Shown: one piece after another, positions 27,534 to 35,630 of the stretch
Layout: each line of letters starts with the position of its first letter
How positions within the stretch are numbered: position 1 is the stretch's first letter
Assembly: GCA_963753725.1 (NCBI GenBank)
Contig: CAVWDI010000010.1
Coordinates: 620,001 to 684,000, forward strand
Reading direction: 5' to 3'
Length of the DNA stretch: 64,000 bases
From: CAVWDI01 sp963753725
GTDB lineage: Bacteria; Chloroflexota; Anaerolineae; Anaerolineales; UBA4823
The notes under the pieces: generated by a model
Databases searched by the model: none
Told to the model about the DNA's origin: nothing
The model's input: only the letters and a program-made list of their open reading frames with translations
Position numbers and translations under genes: made by a program

Positions 27534-27563
27534 GGTTCCTGGCGTCTTTTGACGCCAGAAACC
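27534..27563. terminator. Terminator hairpin between LysR and DsrE genes
   Basis: TGGCGTC and GACGCCA pair across TTTT, extended by GGTT/AACC with an internal mismatch. It lies just past the LysR stop and past the DsrE stop on the other strand, so it may serve both. Confidence 0.6.
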
Positions 27564-27597
27564 ACCTCCGGTCACTTTGATATTAGTTTTATTCCAA

Positions 27598-27960
27598 CTA
27601 AAAGGTATAAGTTTGGGTAGCGCCTTCGATATCCATTAAGAAAGGCGGCAGTTTCTCAATGACGATACGCTCATCGCGTGCGTCATTGGGATCAATGCCC
27701 TTGTTTTCCAGCGCCAATTCGCATAGGGTGACCTTCTTCGCGTTGTCGATGACAGTGTTGAACAATTCAACTGGATCGGGTAAGCCTTTGGGGATGCCGA
27801 GTTTCTCGATCTCACCCTTCAGCGCCCACCTGGCCCCTGCCGGGCAGAAGAAGAAATACACCTCACAATCTAGGGCGATGCCGGACGATGCAAAAATCAA
27901 TGAAGGCATGATATTTGCCGGGGTGTCACCGTTGCAGACAACAACCATTTTTTCAACCAT
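27598..27960 (-). CDS. DsrE-family sulfur-carrier-type protein
   Basis: A small cytosolic protein of 120 residues with the DsrE/DsrF-like fold (DrsE_2 type): 'MVVVCNGDTPANIMPSLIFA', 'GIALDCEVYFFFCPAG' and 'KKVTLCELALENKGID'. Cys residues at about 9, 32, 39 and 80 are candidates for persulfide binding. Relatives accept sulfane sulfur from TusA and pass it on. A good AGGAGG lies before the ATG. It is about 90 bases downstream of the QmoC-like gene on the same strand and closes the sulfur cluster. Confidence 0.8.
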   Translation of the reverse strand: MVEKMVVVCNGDTPANIMPSLIFASSGIALDCEVYFFFCPAGARWALKGEIEKLGIPKGLPDPVELFNTVIDNAKKVTLCELALENKGIDPNDARDERIVIEKLPPFLMDIEGATQTYTF

Positions 27961-28051
27961 TGTAAAACCTCCTGATTCGATTTATTTTTTTTACTGCTCA
28001 AAATTTCATTTGGAGACAGCGCTCCAATAATCAACAATTTCTCTCAGACAA

Positions 28052-29230
28052 TTACCCACTTTTGGTTAAATCTGCCGGAGCCAGCGCGCCTGCGCTTTCT
28101 TCCTGTCTTTCTAGAGCTTTCTCTTTTACTTTCTGGAAGTAAATCGCGAACGGGCGGTACGCCAGGTGCGACCATTTCCCAAACGGTACTTCCAGGACCA
28201 GCATGGGGGTAAGTACAGCCAGATGGATGACATAGATTAAGTAAGTAGCCATCGGAAGACCCATATAACGGAACAGGTTCACCAGGATACCGGTCAATGC
28301 GGTCAAGAAAAGCAGGATAGGGAATATCCAATCGCTGAGATGCGAAAAACGATGCATCTCTTTGTCCTTCTTGATGCGTCCCCAGATAGCGACAGTAGAA
28401 CCAAAGAGCAGCGCCACTGTAGCCAGGTATCCAATCCATCGTTGAGGATGCCAGATTGGATAAATGTTGTCGGTCTGGAACCACTTCAGGAACAGGACCA
28501 CCAGAATAAACATGGTTACATAACCAACCACCAGGATTAGATGGTTGCGCCAGCTGGAATTTTTCCAAACGCTTTCTTTACCCTCTTCATCACATTTTGT
28601 CCACCTGATTTGAGTGGCAGCGTTATAAACCAATTCCCAGGCTTCCGTTATATAAAGGGAGAATGGAATTTTGACATCCGTCCCTCTTCGTATGGAAAAG
28701 GTATACATTCGGAAAACATTCGAAAGTAAGAAGAAGGAGAGTCCACCCAGCATAATCAGGTCCGCGATTTCTACGATATGGACAGGCGCGAAAGTGTTCA
28801 ATTCGACCCGATCTAACACAATCGGACCGTGAAAGAGCAGGATCAGCAGCACTACAAACGCAGCCACCACCAGCAGTGAACCGATTTCCCAGACCTTGGA
28901 GGTGTAGAACTTGCCCGCTAAACCAGTCCAATCATATTGCGCTGTCAGCCAACGGCGCATGGTCATTTGAGCTTCGCCCGGTTCGGCGCCCCGCGGGCAG
29001 GTCTCGGAGCATTCACCACAGTAATAGCACAACCAGGGGTCTAGGCTCTCTTGAATGTTCTCTCTCAATCCCACCTGAACCATACGAATGTTATTGCGCG
29101 GAAATGGAGTCGCATCCGTAGAGAGCGGGCAGATAGCTGTACAGTTTCCGCAGTTGAAGCATGATTCGATGTTCAAATCACCATACTGCTTTAGTTCCAA
29201 CAATAAACTTGGATCAACTCGATAACTCAT
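28052..29230 (-). CDS. QmoC-like membrane subunit (HdrC plus cytochrome b-type domain)
   Basis: This protein of 392 residues fuses an iron-sulfur domain to a membrane domain. Residues 24-34 and 68-78 carry two CxxCxxCxxxCP motifs (CFNCGNCTAICP and CYYCGECSETCP), each for a 4Fe-4S cluster. From about 110 on there are about six helices of the HdrE/NarI-like type with several His suited to haem b. This architecture is that of QmoC, which links Hdr-like flavoproteins to the quinone pool. The ATG at 29230 overlaps the previous stop as TGATG. The gene belongs to the compact operon starting upstream with the ArsR and TusA genes. Confidence 0.85.
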   Translation of the reverse strand: MSYRVDPSLLLELKQYGDLNIESCFNCGNCTAICPLSTDATPFPRNNIRMVQVGLRENIQESLDPWLCYYCGECSETCPRGAEPGEAQMTMRRWLTAQYDWTGLAGKFYTSKVWEIGSLLVVAAFVVLLILLFHGPIVLDRVELNTFAPVHIVEIADLIMLGGLSFFLLSNVFRMYTFSIRRGTDVKIPFSLYITEAWELVYNAATQIRWTKCDEEGKESVWKNSSWRNHLILVVGYVTMFILVVLFLKWFQTDNIYPIWHPQRWIGYLATVALLFGSTVAIWGRIKKDKEMHRFSHLSDWIFPILLFLTALTGILVNLFRYMGLPMATYLIYVIHLAVLTPMLVLEVPFGKWSHLAYRPFAIYFQKVKEKALERQEESAGALAPADLTKSG

Positions 29231-29529
29231 CACTTTACCTCCTTTGACAGGCTGTACTGGAAGTACTCACCGTCCATCCCGGCTTCTGAAACAACGCCAT
29301 ACTTTTTGAGTGCAGTCAGGTTCCACAGCACAATATGAGGGGGTAAATTTATCTCGGCAGCGATTTCAGGTACAGTCTTTGGAGCCTCTTTGATGGTCTG
29401 GTTGATTTCCTTGTAAATTTTTTTCTGAGATTTAAGTCGATCTTGAGTGCGTGCGACAGTATCCTTGTGCTGCTCACGCAGTTCCTTCAACATCTGTGTT
29501 CTCTGCTTAGCGGTTTCGCGATCGTTCAT
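29230..29529 (-). CDS. Small coiled-coil winged-helix protein inside the Hdr operon
   Basis: A protein of 99 residues. The first half is charged and helical ('RTQMLKELREQHKDTVARTQ', 'KKIYKEINQTIKEA'), probably a coiled coil. The second half reads as a winged helix: 'TVPEIAAEINLPPHIVLWNL' then TALKKYGVVSEAGMDGEYFQY. It overlaps both neighbours (ATGA with the long HdrA, TGATG with the QmoC-like gene), so it is made in step with them. It could be a regulator, but a structural or assembly role in the complex is equally likely. No function is known to me. Confidence 0.7.
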   Translation of the reverse strand: MNDRETAKQRTQMLKELREQHKDTVARTQDRLKSQKKIYKEINQTIKEAPKTVPEIAAEINLPPHIVLWNLTALKKYGVVSEAGMDGEYFQYSLSKEVK

Positions 29530-31589
29530 GGGGTAACCTCCACCATTTTCGGCAGGTCCATGGCAATACTGTCCAGCATGACCTCATACTGATCCAGCTC
29601 CCAGCCCTGTACATCTATTGCCCGATTTGGACAAGCGCTGACGCAGCAGCCGCAGCCTACACAATTGGCCGGAGATACCACAGCTTTGAGGGCTTCACTA
29701 CCGTTGGTTGAAAATTTTTGCAGGGTGATGGCGTCTTCGTAAGCGCAAACCTCTATACATGCTCCTGTTCCATCGCACAACTCTTCTTTAATCTTGGCTA
29801 CAAATGGTTCCAGTTCAACATAACCTAACCCCAGCAGGGCGGCAACTTTTGCGGCTGCAGCTCCGGCCGCAGAGCAGCTCTCGGTGATATTCATCGGTCC
29901 TTGAGCCGTTCCCGCCAGAACGACCCCCGTCACAGCCGTCTCGACCGGCCTCAGTTTGGGGTGCACCTCCAGTAGGAAGCGATCCGTTCCGCGCGATATC
30001 TTTAACAACTGGACAAGATCACCAATCTCCCTGGGCATCATACCTACAGCCAGTACAACCATATCCGCTCCGATCTCCATCTCCTGTCCTGATGTCAGGT
30101 AATCTTTAAACCTCACCAGTATTGGGTGAGTGTCGACTTGCGGAGCCGCGACCACTTCGGGTATCTGGTCGTCGTGGAAGCGGAAGAAGGTAACCATGTT
30201 CTTTGAAGCATGAGTATAGTATTCCTCGTGCCCGCGCCCGTACGTGCGGATATCTTCATGCACATCATATAGATTTATTTGGGGGAAACGATCTTTGACC
30301 TCATTCTCCACCTGCAGGGATGCCGTGCAGCAAGCGCGGGAGCAGTAGTTGTTAACGTTCCCATCTGGCTGCGGTTCGTGAACACCCTCTATCTGCCGGC
30401 TGCCAACGCAGTGAACAAATGCGATGTCCCGGATAGGCTTGCCCTCCCATTCCAGATTCTCTTTGTCACCATTAAGCGCCAGAATGCGGATAAATTGGGG
30501 CAGGGTTACAACCCCGGGCAGCTCACCGTACCCGTACTCACCCTGTCTGGGCTGGTAGGGGTCAAAACCGGTAGCTAAGATAATCGCCCCAACTTTCAGG
30601 TCAAAATTCTTGGGATGATTTTCCAGCACAACCTGCTCACCGTTGATGTTCAGCGCTTCACCGTGGTAGTTCTCCCAATCGACGGCAGGGGTCGGCGGGT
30701 AGCATCCTGGATATCTTCGGTAGATCACTTTTCGCCTGGTTAACCCGTAATTGTATTCATCCGGCACTTCAGATGTACAGGCATCCATAGCGGCTTCAGC
30801 AGTATCCGCGCTAACGCCCCGAGATTGCTGGGTTATTTCTATCTTATAATCGCCCACATAACCCGACACCGCGCTTACTTGAGCCTGTGTAAATATTGTG
30901 ATCTTTGGATGAGAAACGACCTTTTCTATGAGATCGTGCAGTGTATCGCGTGCAAATTCGCCGGTGGGGAATAAGGTTTCCAATTGCGCCATGCGTCCAC
31001 CCAGGAAGGGTGATTTTTCGACTAGGGTGACCCATATGCCTCGCCGGGCTGTATCCAATGCCGACCGCAATCCAGCCACACCCCCGCCGATCACCAGAGC
31101 ATGCTGCTCGGCATTCAGGCGGATGGGCTCAAGCGGCTTAAGCAGCCTGGATTTAGAGACTCCGGCTGCAACAAGGCGAATGGCTTTATCAATCGCGGCT
31201 TGCGGATTATCGTGGTGCACCCAGGAATCCTGTTCGCGGATGCCAACATGGTAGTAATAGTATGGGTTCAAACCCGCCCGTGCAACCGTGCCACGGAAAG
31301 TTTGTTCATGCAGCGATGGGGCGCATGCGCCAACCACCACCCGGTTTACCCCCAATTCTTTAATATCCTTTTCTATCAAAGACTGTCCAGCGTCTGAGCA
31401 CATTGACATGTTTGTACGCGATACAACCACATTTTCTAATTCACCTAAGTTCTCGGCAACGTTTGCGCAGTTAATCACATCACTGATATTGCCGCCGCAG
31501 TGGCAGATGTATACGCCGGTCCGGATTTTCTCCTCCGGGTGGGATTTCATTTCCACTTCTTGATCTAGTTTGCTATTTTCTTCAGGCAT
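29526..31589 (-). CDS. HdrA/QmoB-like flavin and iron-sulfur subunit
   Basis: A cytosolic flavoprotein of 687 residues. It begins with the HdrA head 'GVYICHCGGNISDVINCANV', followed by 'VGACAPSLHEQTFRGTVARA'. Near 170 lies the FAD site 'ALVIGGGVAGLRSALDTARR' and 'VEKSPFLGGRMAQLETLFP'. Mid-protein it has 'FVHCVGSRQ' and NNYCSRACCTASLQ. Near the end a ferredoxin-like domain carries 'CDGTGACIEVCAYEDAI' and CVGCGCCVSACPNRAID. This is a full-length HdrA as in QmoB-type or heterodisulfide-reductase-like complexes, without a fused MvhD domain; MvhD is a separate gene here. The ATG overlaps the upstream gene by 8 bases. Confidence 0.9.
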   Translation of the reverse strand: MPEENSKLDQEVEMKSHPEEKIRTGVYICHCGGNISDVINCANVAENLGELENVVVSRTNMSMCSDAGQSLIEKDIKELGVNRVVVGACAPSLHEQTFRGTVARAGLNPYYYYHVGIREQDSWVHHDNPQAAIDKAIRLVAAGVSKSRLLKPLEPIRLNAEQHALVIGGGVAGLRSALDTARRGIWVTLVEKSPFLGGRMAQLETLFPTGEFARDTLHDLIEKVVSHPKITIFTQAQVSAVSGYVGDYKIEITQQSRGVSADTAEAAMDACTSEVPDEYNYGLTRRKVIYRRYPGCYPPTPAVDWENYHGEALNINGEQVVLENHPKNFDLKVGAIILATGFDPYQPRQGEYGYGELPGVVTLPQFIRILALNGDKENLEWEGKPIRDIAFVHCVGSRQIEGVHEPQPDGNVNNYCSRACCTASLQVENEVKDRFPQINLYDVHEDIRTYGRGHEEYYTHASKNMVTFFRFHDDQIPEVVAAPQVDTHPILVRFKDYLTSGQEMEIGADMVVLAVGMMPREIGDLVQLLKISRGTDRFLLEVHPKLRPVETAVTGVVLAGTAQGPMNITESCSAAGAAAAKVAALLGLGYVELEPFVAKIKEELCDGTGACIEVCAYEDAITLQKFSTNGSEALKAVVSPANCVGCGCCVSACPNRAIDVQGWELDQYEVMLDSIAMDLPKMVEVTP

Positions 31590-32919
31590 GGGCTAACTCC
31601 AATTCATCCTCAGCAAGTTCCAGCGCCTCATGACCATTTTTGCGCGCTTCGATATAGGCTGCCGCTTCCGCAGCGGCCGCCCCGGCTGTGATGATGCTGT
31701 CCACAATATCCATCGGTCCGCCAGCAGTACCGGTAACGAAAATACCCGGTCGGTCTGTTTCAGCCGGTGAACTATTAGGGGCAGGTACGGTCACAAATCC
31801 ATCATCGGAAATGGGGACTTGAAAAACGGGCTGCGGGTTATCGCCTGGAAGCATCCCGACCGACAGCACAAGCATGTCGAATGTACGTTCTTCCACTCGT
31901 GATCCTTCTTCGATCAACTCCGCCCGTACGACAGGATTTCCCTGATCATCTTCAGTGATCCTGGCCACCTTGCCTTTGATGAACTCCACTCCCATGGCTT
32001 TTGCGTTCTGGTAAAACTGTTCGTAGCCTTTGCCAAAACAGCGGATGTCCATGTAATAGATAGTGATATCCGCCAATGGCAGTGAGCCAGAAATGAGCAT
32101 AGCCTGTTTAATGGCGTACATACAGCAAACCCGCGAACAGTACTCAACACCCAGCGTCTCGTCCCGAGAACCTGCGCATTGAACATAGGCGATCGATTCG
32201 GGTTCCTTGCCATCACCGGGTCGAATAATTCTCCCGTAGGGTCCCGTCGGCGCTAGCAGCCTTTCCATCATTAAACCGTCAATCACATTTTTGATTTCCC
32301 CCGCGCCGTATTCAGCTTTAGCGTCAATGGGTGTGGTCTCAAATCCGGTCGCTAAAAGGATGCTTTGTGTCTCGATTTCGAACTCTTCAGGAGTTTGTGT
32401 GAAATCTATGCAGCCTTCAACCGGGCAGGCTTTCTCGCACTTGCCGCACAGGATGCAGTTTTCGATATCCAGCACTGCGATCTGCGGGACGGCGGTGGAG
32501 AAGGGCACTCGCACTGTGCGGGTGGCGCCCATATTCAGGTCAAAAGCGGAAGGTAAATCTATGGGGCAGGCGTATTCACACAGACGGCATCCGGTACAGG
32601 TTTCTTCATTTACATAGCGCGGCTTCTTCAAAACGCGGGCAGTATATCCATCCTGGTCCCCTTCCAGCGCAGTCACCTCGCAGTATGTAAAAAGACGGAT
32701 ATTCGCGTGATGAGCAACCGCCGACATTTTGGGTGTAGTGATACAACTGCAGCAGTCAAGGGTGGGGAAGACTTTGCTCAGCGCAATCATTTTTCCACCG
32801 ATGCTGGCTTCTTTTTCCACAAGAGCTACCTGGTAGCCCTGGTCTGCCAGATCCAATGCGGACTGCATCCCAGCGATCCCACCGCCGACGACCAGAGCGT
32901 CAAAATTATGCTTTTCCAA
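31582..32919 (-). CDS. QmoA-like HdrA flavoprotein
   Basis: This protein of 445 residues is the shorter HdrA-like partner. The FAD motif is 'ALVVGGGIAGMQSALDLADQ', then 'EKEASIGGKMIALSKVFP' and TLDCCSCITTPKM. Two ferredoxin clusters follow, CTGCRLCEYACP and CILCGKCEKACP, then 'YVQCAGSRDE' with CSRVCCMYAIKQAM, as in HdrA. QmoA and QmoB form the soluble part of the Qmo complex. The start is a TTG with GGAAGGAG upstream, two bases beyond the MvhD-like stop. The stop overlaps the long HdrA start. Confidence 0.88.
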   Translation of the reverse strand: MEKHNFDALVVGGGIAGMQSALDLADQGYQVALVEKEASIGGKMIALSKVFPTLDCCSCITTPKMSAVAHHANIRLFTYCEVTALEGDQDGYTARVLKKPRYVNEETCTGCRLCEYACPIDLPSAFDLNMGATRTVRVPFSTAVPQIAVLDIENCILCGKCEKACPVEGCIDFTQTPEEFEIETQSILLATGFETTPIDAKAEYGAGEIKNVIDGLMMERLLAPTGPYGRIIRPGDGKEPESIAYVQCAGSRDETLGVEYCSRVCCMYAIKQAMLISGSLPLADITIYYMDIRCFGKGYEQFYQNAKAMGVEFIKGKVARITEDDQGNPVVRAELIEEGSRVEERTFDMLVLSVGMLPGDNPQPVFQVPISDDGFVTVPAPNSSPAETDRPGIFVTGTAGGPMDIVDSIITAGAAAAEAAAYIEARKNGHEALELAEDELELAHA

Positions 32920-32921
32920 GG

Positions 32922-33359
32922 TTATACTCCTTCCGTTACTGGGATTTCATCGTTCACGTATCCGATTTCTCCAAGAAGTTCGTTCATCTGATTAACTTCT
33001 TTAAGGAACGGCTTTGTGCAAACCGTACATATTGCGGTCAACCGCAGCCGGCGGGTGTCGATTCCGCGCTCTTTCATGAGCCCGTACGTGCTGTTGATCA
33101 ACTGTGCTGTTCGTTCAGCCCCACCTTTGTACGGGCTGTCGGTTCCGCTGTACATCACAATAATGCCGTCGATCCCGCGCTCAAAGGCGCGTAAGTAGAA
33201 ATCCTCAGGAAACATACACGGGCACATCACGGGAAGGATGTAGGTGTTAGGCGGGTAAGATGTATGCAGCTGCCCAACAGAATCAGCGCCGGCATAGCCA
33301 CCGGATAGCGTTGCAAGGATTAAAATTTTGGGTTTCCGATTATTCGTGACTGTCGTCAT
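32922..33359 (-). CDS. MvhD/FrhD-like iron-sulfur subunit, variant cysteines
   Basis: A protein of 145 residues resembling the hydrogenase iron-sulfur subunit MvhD: 'AGADSVGQLHTSYPPNTYIL', 'FYLRAFERGIDGIIVMY' and 'LMKERGIDTRRLRLTAI'. The N-terminal CxxC of the family is absent (ATLSGGYAG instead). Cysteines are at 46/48 (MCPCMF) and 111/114 (ICTVCTK), so a cluster could still be held. MvhD normally passes electrons into HdrA. GAGGA precedes the ATG at 33359. It is the first gene of the tightly packed block and is two bases before the QmoA-like gene. Confidence 0.78.
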   Translation of the reverse strand: MTTVTNNRKPKILILATLSGGYAGADSVGQLHTSYPPNTYILPVMCPCMFPEDFYLRAFERGIDGIIVMYSGTDSPYKGGAERTAQLINSTYGLMKERGIDTRRLRLTAICTVCTKPFLKEVNQMNELLGEIGYVNDEIPVTEGV

Positions 33360-33441
33360 TACGCTTATCCTCGTTTTGGTCTATGTAATTCGCCGAATAC
33401 CATCATACGAATTACACGTTGTAAGTACCAAATTGCAACGG

Positions 33442-33696
33442 TTATTTCATGCGGCGGATGAACAGCCGGTCGTAACCTTCACCCGGGGCATCTCCCAGGT
33501 ATTCGTGTCCAACTTTTTTGCACCAGCGCGGCATATCTTCCTTTGTTTTGGTGTCGCCCGACCAAATTTCCAAAACCTCACCGACCTTGACATCGCCCAT
33601 ACTCTTCTTGGCTTCCAGTAGGGGACCTGGGCAGGCCATCGCCCGGGCATCAACAACTTTTGCAGCTTCAACAGCAGAAACATCCATTTCAGTCAT
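33442..33696 (-). CDS. tusA: TusA-like sulfurtransferase
   Basis: A protein of 84 residues with the TusA signature: 'VVDARAMACPGPLLEAKKSM', persulfide Cys22 in CPGP, and 'VLEIWSGDTKTKEDMPRWCK' then KVGHEYLG. TusA proteins carry sulfane sulfur between rhodaneses, DsrE proteins and Hdr-like complexes, all of which are encoded nearby. AAGGAGA lies before the ATG. It sits between the ArsR gene and the Hdr/Qmo-like block, about 80 bases from the latter. Confidence 0.88.
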   Translation of the reverse strand: MTEMDVSAVEAAKVVDARAMACPGPLLEAKKSMGDVKVGEVLEIWSGDTKTKEDMPRWCKKVGHEYLGDAPGEGYDRLFIRRMK

Positions 33697-33726
33697 CTTA
33701 ATTCTCCTTTTATATATATTTATTTT

Positions 33727-34038
33727 CTATTGATATGTACTCGCTTGCTCTAACGAATATGCTTGAAACATGCGTTTGCAGCAATCTCCAAGCTCGTTGT
33801 CTGGGATACTGTAATAAATCGTCTGGCCATCCCGGCGTGAGCTTACAACGCCTTTATCTTTCATCAGGCGCAAATGCTGGGATGTGTTCTGCAATGAAGC
33901 CCCAACCTGTTCAGCGATCTCACCGACCGACAATTCATGCTCCAGCAGCAGACAGAAAATTAGAATTCGGCGGGAATTGCCGAAAATTCTGAACATTTTT
34001 GCCTGTTCTTTTGCCAGGGTTAGCGTGTTTGCATCCAT
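33727..34038 (-). CDS. ArsR-family regulator with BigR/SqrR-like cysteines
   Basis: A protein of 103 residues with a winged helix: 'FRIFGNSRRILIFCLLLEHE', 'LSVGEIAEQVGASLQNTSQH' and wing 'RRDGQTIYYSIPDNELG'. Cys29 sits in the helix before the HTH and Cys86/87 in the last helix, the arrangement used by persulfide-sensing ArsR members such as BigR and SqrR. Being the first gene before TusA and the Hdr-like operon, it is the likely sulfur-responsive repressor. ATG 34038 is chosen over TTG 34041. Sensing by these cysteines is an inference. Confidence 0.82.
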   Translation of the reverse strand: MDANTLTLAKEQAKMFRIFGNSRRILIFCLLLEHELSVGEIAEQVGASLQNTSQHLRLMKDKGVVSSRRDGQTIYYSIPDNELGDCCKRMFQAYSLEQASTYQ

Positions 34039-34438
34039 CAAAATTAGCGCCTTATTGCATAGTTACGTAATCATTTAATTTTTACAACAAACTCGCCCGC
34101 AGCATAAGTGAAATTTATCACATGTTGAATTGAGGTTTTCAATTGAAAGCTATCGGATTTATTTATTCCAGATATCAGGCGGCGTCTCAGGTCACCGCGA
34201 AAGGGAAATTGGCGTTTATGTACTTGTGGAATTTGAAGGGGTTGGAATGGGAACTGAAAGTATGGTGACTTCTGTGAGCTTATTGAGATAGTGAATCAGC
34301 TGGGGATTCTGACTGTAAGACAACGATTATTCCAGACTTATCCGTATGAAGAACCATGAATGAATTCATGGTCTGGAATTTTAAACCCGTTGAAACTGGT
34401 TGTTTGCACCAGGCTGATTAGTAAATTCCCCAATCCCC
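34039..34438. other. Intergenic stretch
   Basis: About 400 bases hold no gene. The part next to 34038 should contain the promoter and operator of the sulfur cluster; I see no clear inverted repeat there. A perfect 9-bp-arm palindrome lies at 34353-34372. Confidence 0.5.
34353..34372. repeat. Palindrome, copy 2
   Basis: ACCATGAAT and ATTCATGGT pair perfectly around GA. The sequence is shared with 7618-7641, including the following GGTCT. Confidence 0.55.
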
Positions 34439-34765
34439 CTATTCCGAGAACTCTATCACCTCGAAGATATTCTTTCGGTATTCAATGAAAGCCTGGCGTC
34501 CCTTGTCGGTTAACTTTAGCATGGTCACGGGTTTGCGATCCACAAATTCCTTGATCACTTCCAGGTAGCCTGCGCTCTCCAGCTTGAGCATGTGGGAAGA
34601 TAAGTTGCCGCGGGTAAGGCCAGTTGTGCGCGCCAGGTAAACGAAGTCTCCGCTTTCGACGACATACAGGCGGGTCATAATCTTCAGTCTGGCAGGTTCA
34701 TGGATGATACGGTCAAGCCGGTCGATCGCATCCATCTCTTTCTCTTGGTTCTCCGGTTGTGACAT
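34439..34765 (-). CDS. Winged-helix transcription regulator (HTH_27/MarR-like)
   Basis: A protein of 108 residues: 'LDRIIHEPARLKIMTRLYVV', recognition region 'TGLTRGNLSSHMLKLESAGY' and wing 'EFVDRKPVTMLKLTDKGRQA'. It is a small dimeric wHTH regulator of the type paired with membrane proteins in Chloroflexota and Firmicutes. It lies 7 bases after the membrane gene 34773-35366, so the two are co-transcribed and the regulator may control that pair. Confidence 0.82.
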   Translation of the reverse strand: MSQPENQEKEMDAIDRLDRIIHEPARLKIMTRLYVVESGDFVYLARTTGLTRGNLSSHMLKLESAGYLEVIKEFVDRKPVTMLKLTDKGRQAFIEYRKNIFEVIEFSE

Positions 34766-34772
34766 GCTGTAA

Positions 34773-35366
34773 CTACTCCGCAGGGAGCGGGTACCTGGTC
34801 AGGAACCGGATTAAGTAACCCAGACCAGTTAGCATGATAATCCCTCCAGCGGCGGCAACGGGCGCGCCTTCCTGGAAGTTGAACAGAAATGCCAATAACC
34901 ATCCACCAAATACAAGCGCGGCGTATCCGTAAAACCTTTTAATTTCGAAGAGAATCGCCACCAGGGCAAATGCAGTCGCCATGATAGCTCCTAATACCAG
35001 TGTTCCATAGGCCATCATAAAATTTCTAAGGTCGAAAACCACTCCCTGCACTCCAAGGTAGGTGGCAATCCCAAGTATGAAAGAAATCGTCCCAGCTGCA
35101 ATAAGCAGGATTATATTCTTTGATATCTTTCGCTGCCTTTTTTGGGTGAATTTCACGTATCCCATCCTGGGGAAGGTAATGGCTCGCTTGAGCGGCCAAA
35201 AAAGGATCAAAGGCATCCAGGTAAACATGAAGAACAAGCTTGAATTGAAGAGCATGCCAAGCCCAAAGTTCAGCACAAGCAGTCCTCCCAGAATGTCAGC
35301 GATGCCGTCCTCAAAGTAAGATAGGTAGGTGGATCGCTCTGCATCTTTTAAATCAGTTTGTGACAT
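34773..35366 (-). CDS. Membrane protein co-transcribed with a wHTH regulator
   Basis: A protein of 197 residues: a short soluble start (MSQTDLKDAERSTYLSYFED) then about six helices arranged in pairs ('DILGGLLVLNFGLGMLF', 'NIILLIAAGTISFILGIATY', 'YGTLVLGAIMATAFALVAI', 'GIIMLTGLGYLIRF'). A basic loop 'YVKFTQKRQRKISKN' lies near residue 80. No catalytic motif is visible and the family is not recognised. AAGGAG precedes the ATG. Confidence 0.7.
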   Translation of the reverse strand: MSQTDLKDAERSTYLSYFEDGIADILGGLLVLNFGLGMLFNSSLFFMFTWMPLILFWPLKRAITFPRMGYVKFTQKRQRKISKNIILLIAAGTISFILGIATYLGVQGVVFDLRNFMMAYGTLVLGAIMATAFALVAILFEIKRFYGYAALVFGGWLLAFLFNFQEGAPVAAAGGIIMLTGLGYLIRFLTRYPLPAE

Positions 35367-35630
35367 TATTGATTATCTCCTTAAAAGTAGATATGTCTGT
35401 GCAACCAATTAGTCTGTGATGCAAACACGTTGGCAGCTATTATAATTCAGACCTTGAGAATTTTCAAGGTTAAGAATTAATTGGACCTAGAACATTGACT
35501 TATTTCCAATCTGATGTACAATAATAGAGATAAAATTTATCTATATTGTCCCCTTGGCTATGCACCTAACTTCGGCGGGGAATTTGATAAGCACTTTGAA
35601 CTCCTGAATATTTAATAAATAAGGTAGGTA

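Noticed and set aside
27598..34038. A canonical dissimilatory sulfate-reduction (dsr/apr) locus
   Set aside because: No DsrAB, DsrC, AprAB or Sat is present in the window. Only Qmo/Hdr-like, TusA and DsrE parts are seen.
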